A stretch of DNA of 64,000 nucleotides from Paenibacillus sp. DMB5 (GTDB taxonomy: Bacteria; Bacillota; Bacilli; Paenibacillales; Paenibacillaceae). Location: the NCBI RefSeq assembly GCF_001517085.1, contig NZ_LRAC01000125.1:1-64000 (forward strand). Reading direction: 5' to 3'. Position numbers and translations under genes: made by a program. A model generated the notes under the pieces. That model did no database searches and had not been told where the DNA came from. It was given only the letters and a program-made list of their open reading frames with translations. Position 1 is the stretch's first letter; each line of letters opens with the position of its first letter. Below are positions 62,838-64,000 of this stretch, piece after piece.

Positions 62838-63457
62838 TTCATAAGCTCCTTTAATTGTGCGGCGATGGTGTGGTAATCCTCCTGATTTTCCACAAAATCA
62901 ACCTTATTCCCGTCAATAGTAACGATCGTCGTCGACGGCTCGCGGACCGCCAGCTGGGCCATGGCATCGTCGTAATCCTCGATCAGCTGCTGCAGATAAG
63001 CCTTGGAAATTTCCTCCTCGAACGGACGGGCACGCTTGGCGATTCTTGCCAGCAGTGTATCCAGATCCGCCCTGATATATAGAATGATGTCCGGCTTCGG
63101 CAGATCATCGGTGAGCACATGATAAATTTCACGGTATTTGTCCCGCTTCGTGCCCTTCAGCGTCCGTTCGCTAAAAATCAGATTCTTATAAATATGATAA
63201 TCCGAGATAACCGGTTTCCCTTTCACTATGTACTCGGTTACGGTGTCTTCCAGCTGCTTGTACCTGTTACATAGAAAGAACATTTCGAGCTGAAAGCTCC
63301 AGTCATCCATATTCTGATAGAACTTGTCCAGGAACGGATTCTCTTCAACAATCTCTTTAATTACCGGAAGCTCAAGCTCAGCCGCCAGCATGGTAGCAAG
63401 GGTAGTCTTACCGGCCCCGATAGGGCCCTCTACTGCAATAAAAGGTGCATGTTTCAT
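62834..63457 (-). CDS. dgk: Deoxyguanosine kinase
   Basis: This 207-residue kinase has P-loop VEGPIGAGKTTLATML, IVEENPFLDKFYQNMDDWSFQLEMFFLCNRYKQLE, the conserved DYHIYKN and HVLTDDLPKPDIILYI, and lid arginines in RIAKRARPFE, as in Bacillus Dgk (YaaG). It phosphorylates deoxyguanosine with ATP in salvage. It is coupled to dck by a four-base overlap, the same order as in Bacillus. The ATG at 63457 follows GAGGAAATCAGCG. Confidence 0.93.
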   Translation of the reverse strand: MKHAPFIAVEGPIGAGKTTLATMLAAELELPVIKEIVEENPFLDKFYQNMDDWSFQLEMFFLCNRYKQLEDTVTEYIVKGKPVISDYHIYKNLIFSERTLKGTKRDKYREIYHVLTDDLPKPDIILYIRADLDTLLARIAKRARPFEEEISKAYLQQLIEDYDDAMAQLAVREPSTTIVTIDGNKVDFVENQEDYHTIAAQLKELMK

Positions 63458-63599
63458 TAACGCTGATTTCCTCCTCAGATACGGACCAAGCCGGGTGAAA
63501 CTGTAATATAGGTATCCTCAAAAAAACAGACTCAACCATTGTATCACAGCTGGGCTTTTTGTGAGTGTATGAATTTTAGGCATTTTGTGCTGCTGCTGC

Positions 63600-63640
63600 A
63601 AAAAGAACCCGTACCCGCTTAAACATAAGCGGATACGGGT
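63600..63640 (-). terminator. Terminator of the SLH gene at the window end
   Basis: On the minus strand a 15-bp stem ACCCGTATCCGCTTA / TAAGCGGGTACGGGT with a four-base loop (63607-63640) is followed by TCTTTTT. Confidence 0.9.
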
Positions 63641-63660
63641 CTGTTGGTTCTTACAACGGC

Positions 63661-64000
63661 CTATTCCTCGAATTTGCTCAGTAACCGTTTGAGCACAACC
63701 GCAGCCTGGGCTCGGGTGGTGTTGCCTTCCGGCTCAAAGGTACTGTCTGTCATGCCTTTCATAATTCCTTCATTTAATACCAAGGCCACATCATTCTTCG
63801 CCCAGCTGTGAATGCTGCTGCTGTCGGAATATTTTCCGAGCAAGCTCAGGTCTGCCGCGGATGCATTTCCGGCTTCAAACAGCGGATAGGCGCGGCCGAT
63901 CATGACTGCCATTTCTTCGCGGGTAATTCTCTTATCCGGTCCAAAAAGATTACTGCTCCATCCTTTAATGAGACCTTTGGATACTGCAGTTTGCACAGCT
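63661..64000 (-). CDS. SLH-domain protein, C-terminal part (truncated by window end)
   Basis: The reading frame is open to the end of the window and its start lies outside. The visible 113 residues carry SLH repeats: AVSKGLIKGWSSNLFGPDKRITREEMAVMIGRAYPL, then NDVALVLNEGIMKGMTDSTFEPEGNTTRAQAAVVLKRLL. The protein ends in SKFEE at 63661. It would be wall-anchored; whatever it carries upstream is not visible. It is separate from the 23-kb surface operon, with dgk-dck between. Confidence 0.88.
   Translation of the reverse strand, partial: AVQTAVSKGLIKGWSSNLFGPDKRITREEMAVMIGRAYPLFEAGNASAADLSLLGKYSDSSSIHSWAKNDVALVLNEGIMKGMTDSTFEPEGNTTRAQAAVVLKRLLSKFEE

Overview
The window looks like chromosomal DNA from a Paenibacillus-type Firmicute. 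The evidence is moderately high GC, strong AGGAGG-type ribosome sites, several proteins typical of Bacillales (RacE/MurI, YtxH, YjcZ, DbpA/YxiN, PatB, Dgk/Dck, YutE-like DUF86), zinc-independent ribosomal protein paralogues with a Bacillus-type Zur box, and very large S-layer-homology (SLH) surface proteins. No insertion sequence, prophage, CRISPR array or replication origin was seen.

Layout. 1-6.5 kb: a repeat tract, then murI and small housekeeping or uncharacterised genes (YtxH, SufR-like regulator, DUF86, Dabb, a two-HTH protein, methyltransferase, GNAT, DUF6157). 6.6-11.2 kb: a minus-strand zinc-starvation operon reading rpmG - COG0523 GTPase - znuC - znuB - znuA - rpsN, behind one promoter with a Zur box at +1. 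11.3-14.3 kb: a plus-strand trio of a second COG0523 GTPase and a two-subunit permease. 14.3-31 kb: a six-PAS hybrid histidine kinase, tRNA-Leu(CAG), Lrp-LysE, a broken methyltransferase, an MFS carrier, YjcZ, an ABC exporter, an M20 peptidase, DbpA, an HD phosphohydrolase, and a HisS2-type histidyl-tRNA synthetase behind an attenuator-like leader encoding a 20-residue peptide with tandem His codons. 31-38.6 kb: chemoreceptor, orphan radical SAM protein, stalk/GH18 protein, nucleoside hydrolase, PatB and a lone receiver domain.

38.7-61.7 kb is a 23-kb minus-strand cluster, probably one operon: a secreted Ig-like protein (about 1,885 aa), an SLH protein (about 2,574 aa once two frameshifts are repaired), a triplicated GLUG-repeat SLH protein (2,901 aa) and a trypsin-like serine protease, ending at a strong terminator. 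A possible structured leader lies upstream. The window closes with the deoxynucleoside kinase pair dgk-dck and the C-terminus of another SLH protein.

Caution: six genes carry apparent single-base indels, nine sites in all. Seven are missing bases in or beside G/C-rich runs, which looks more like residual assembly error than gene decay. Proteins at these loci should be read as probably intact until checked.
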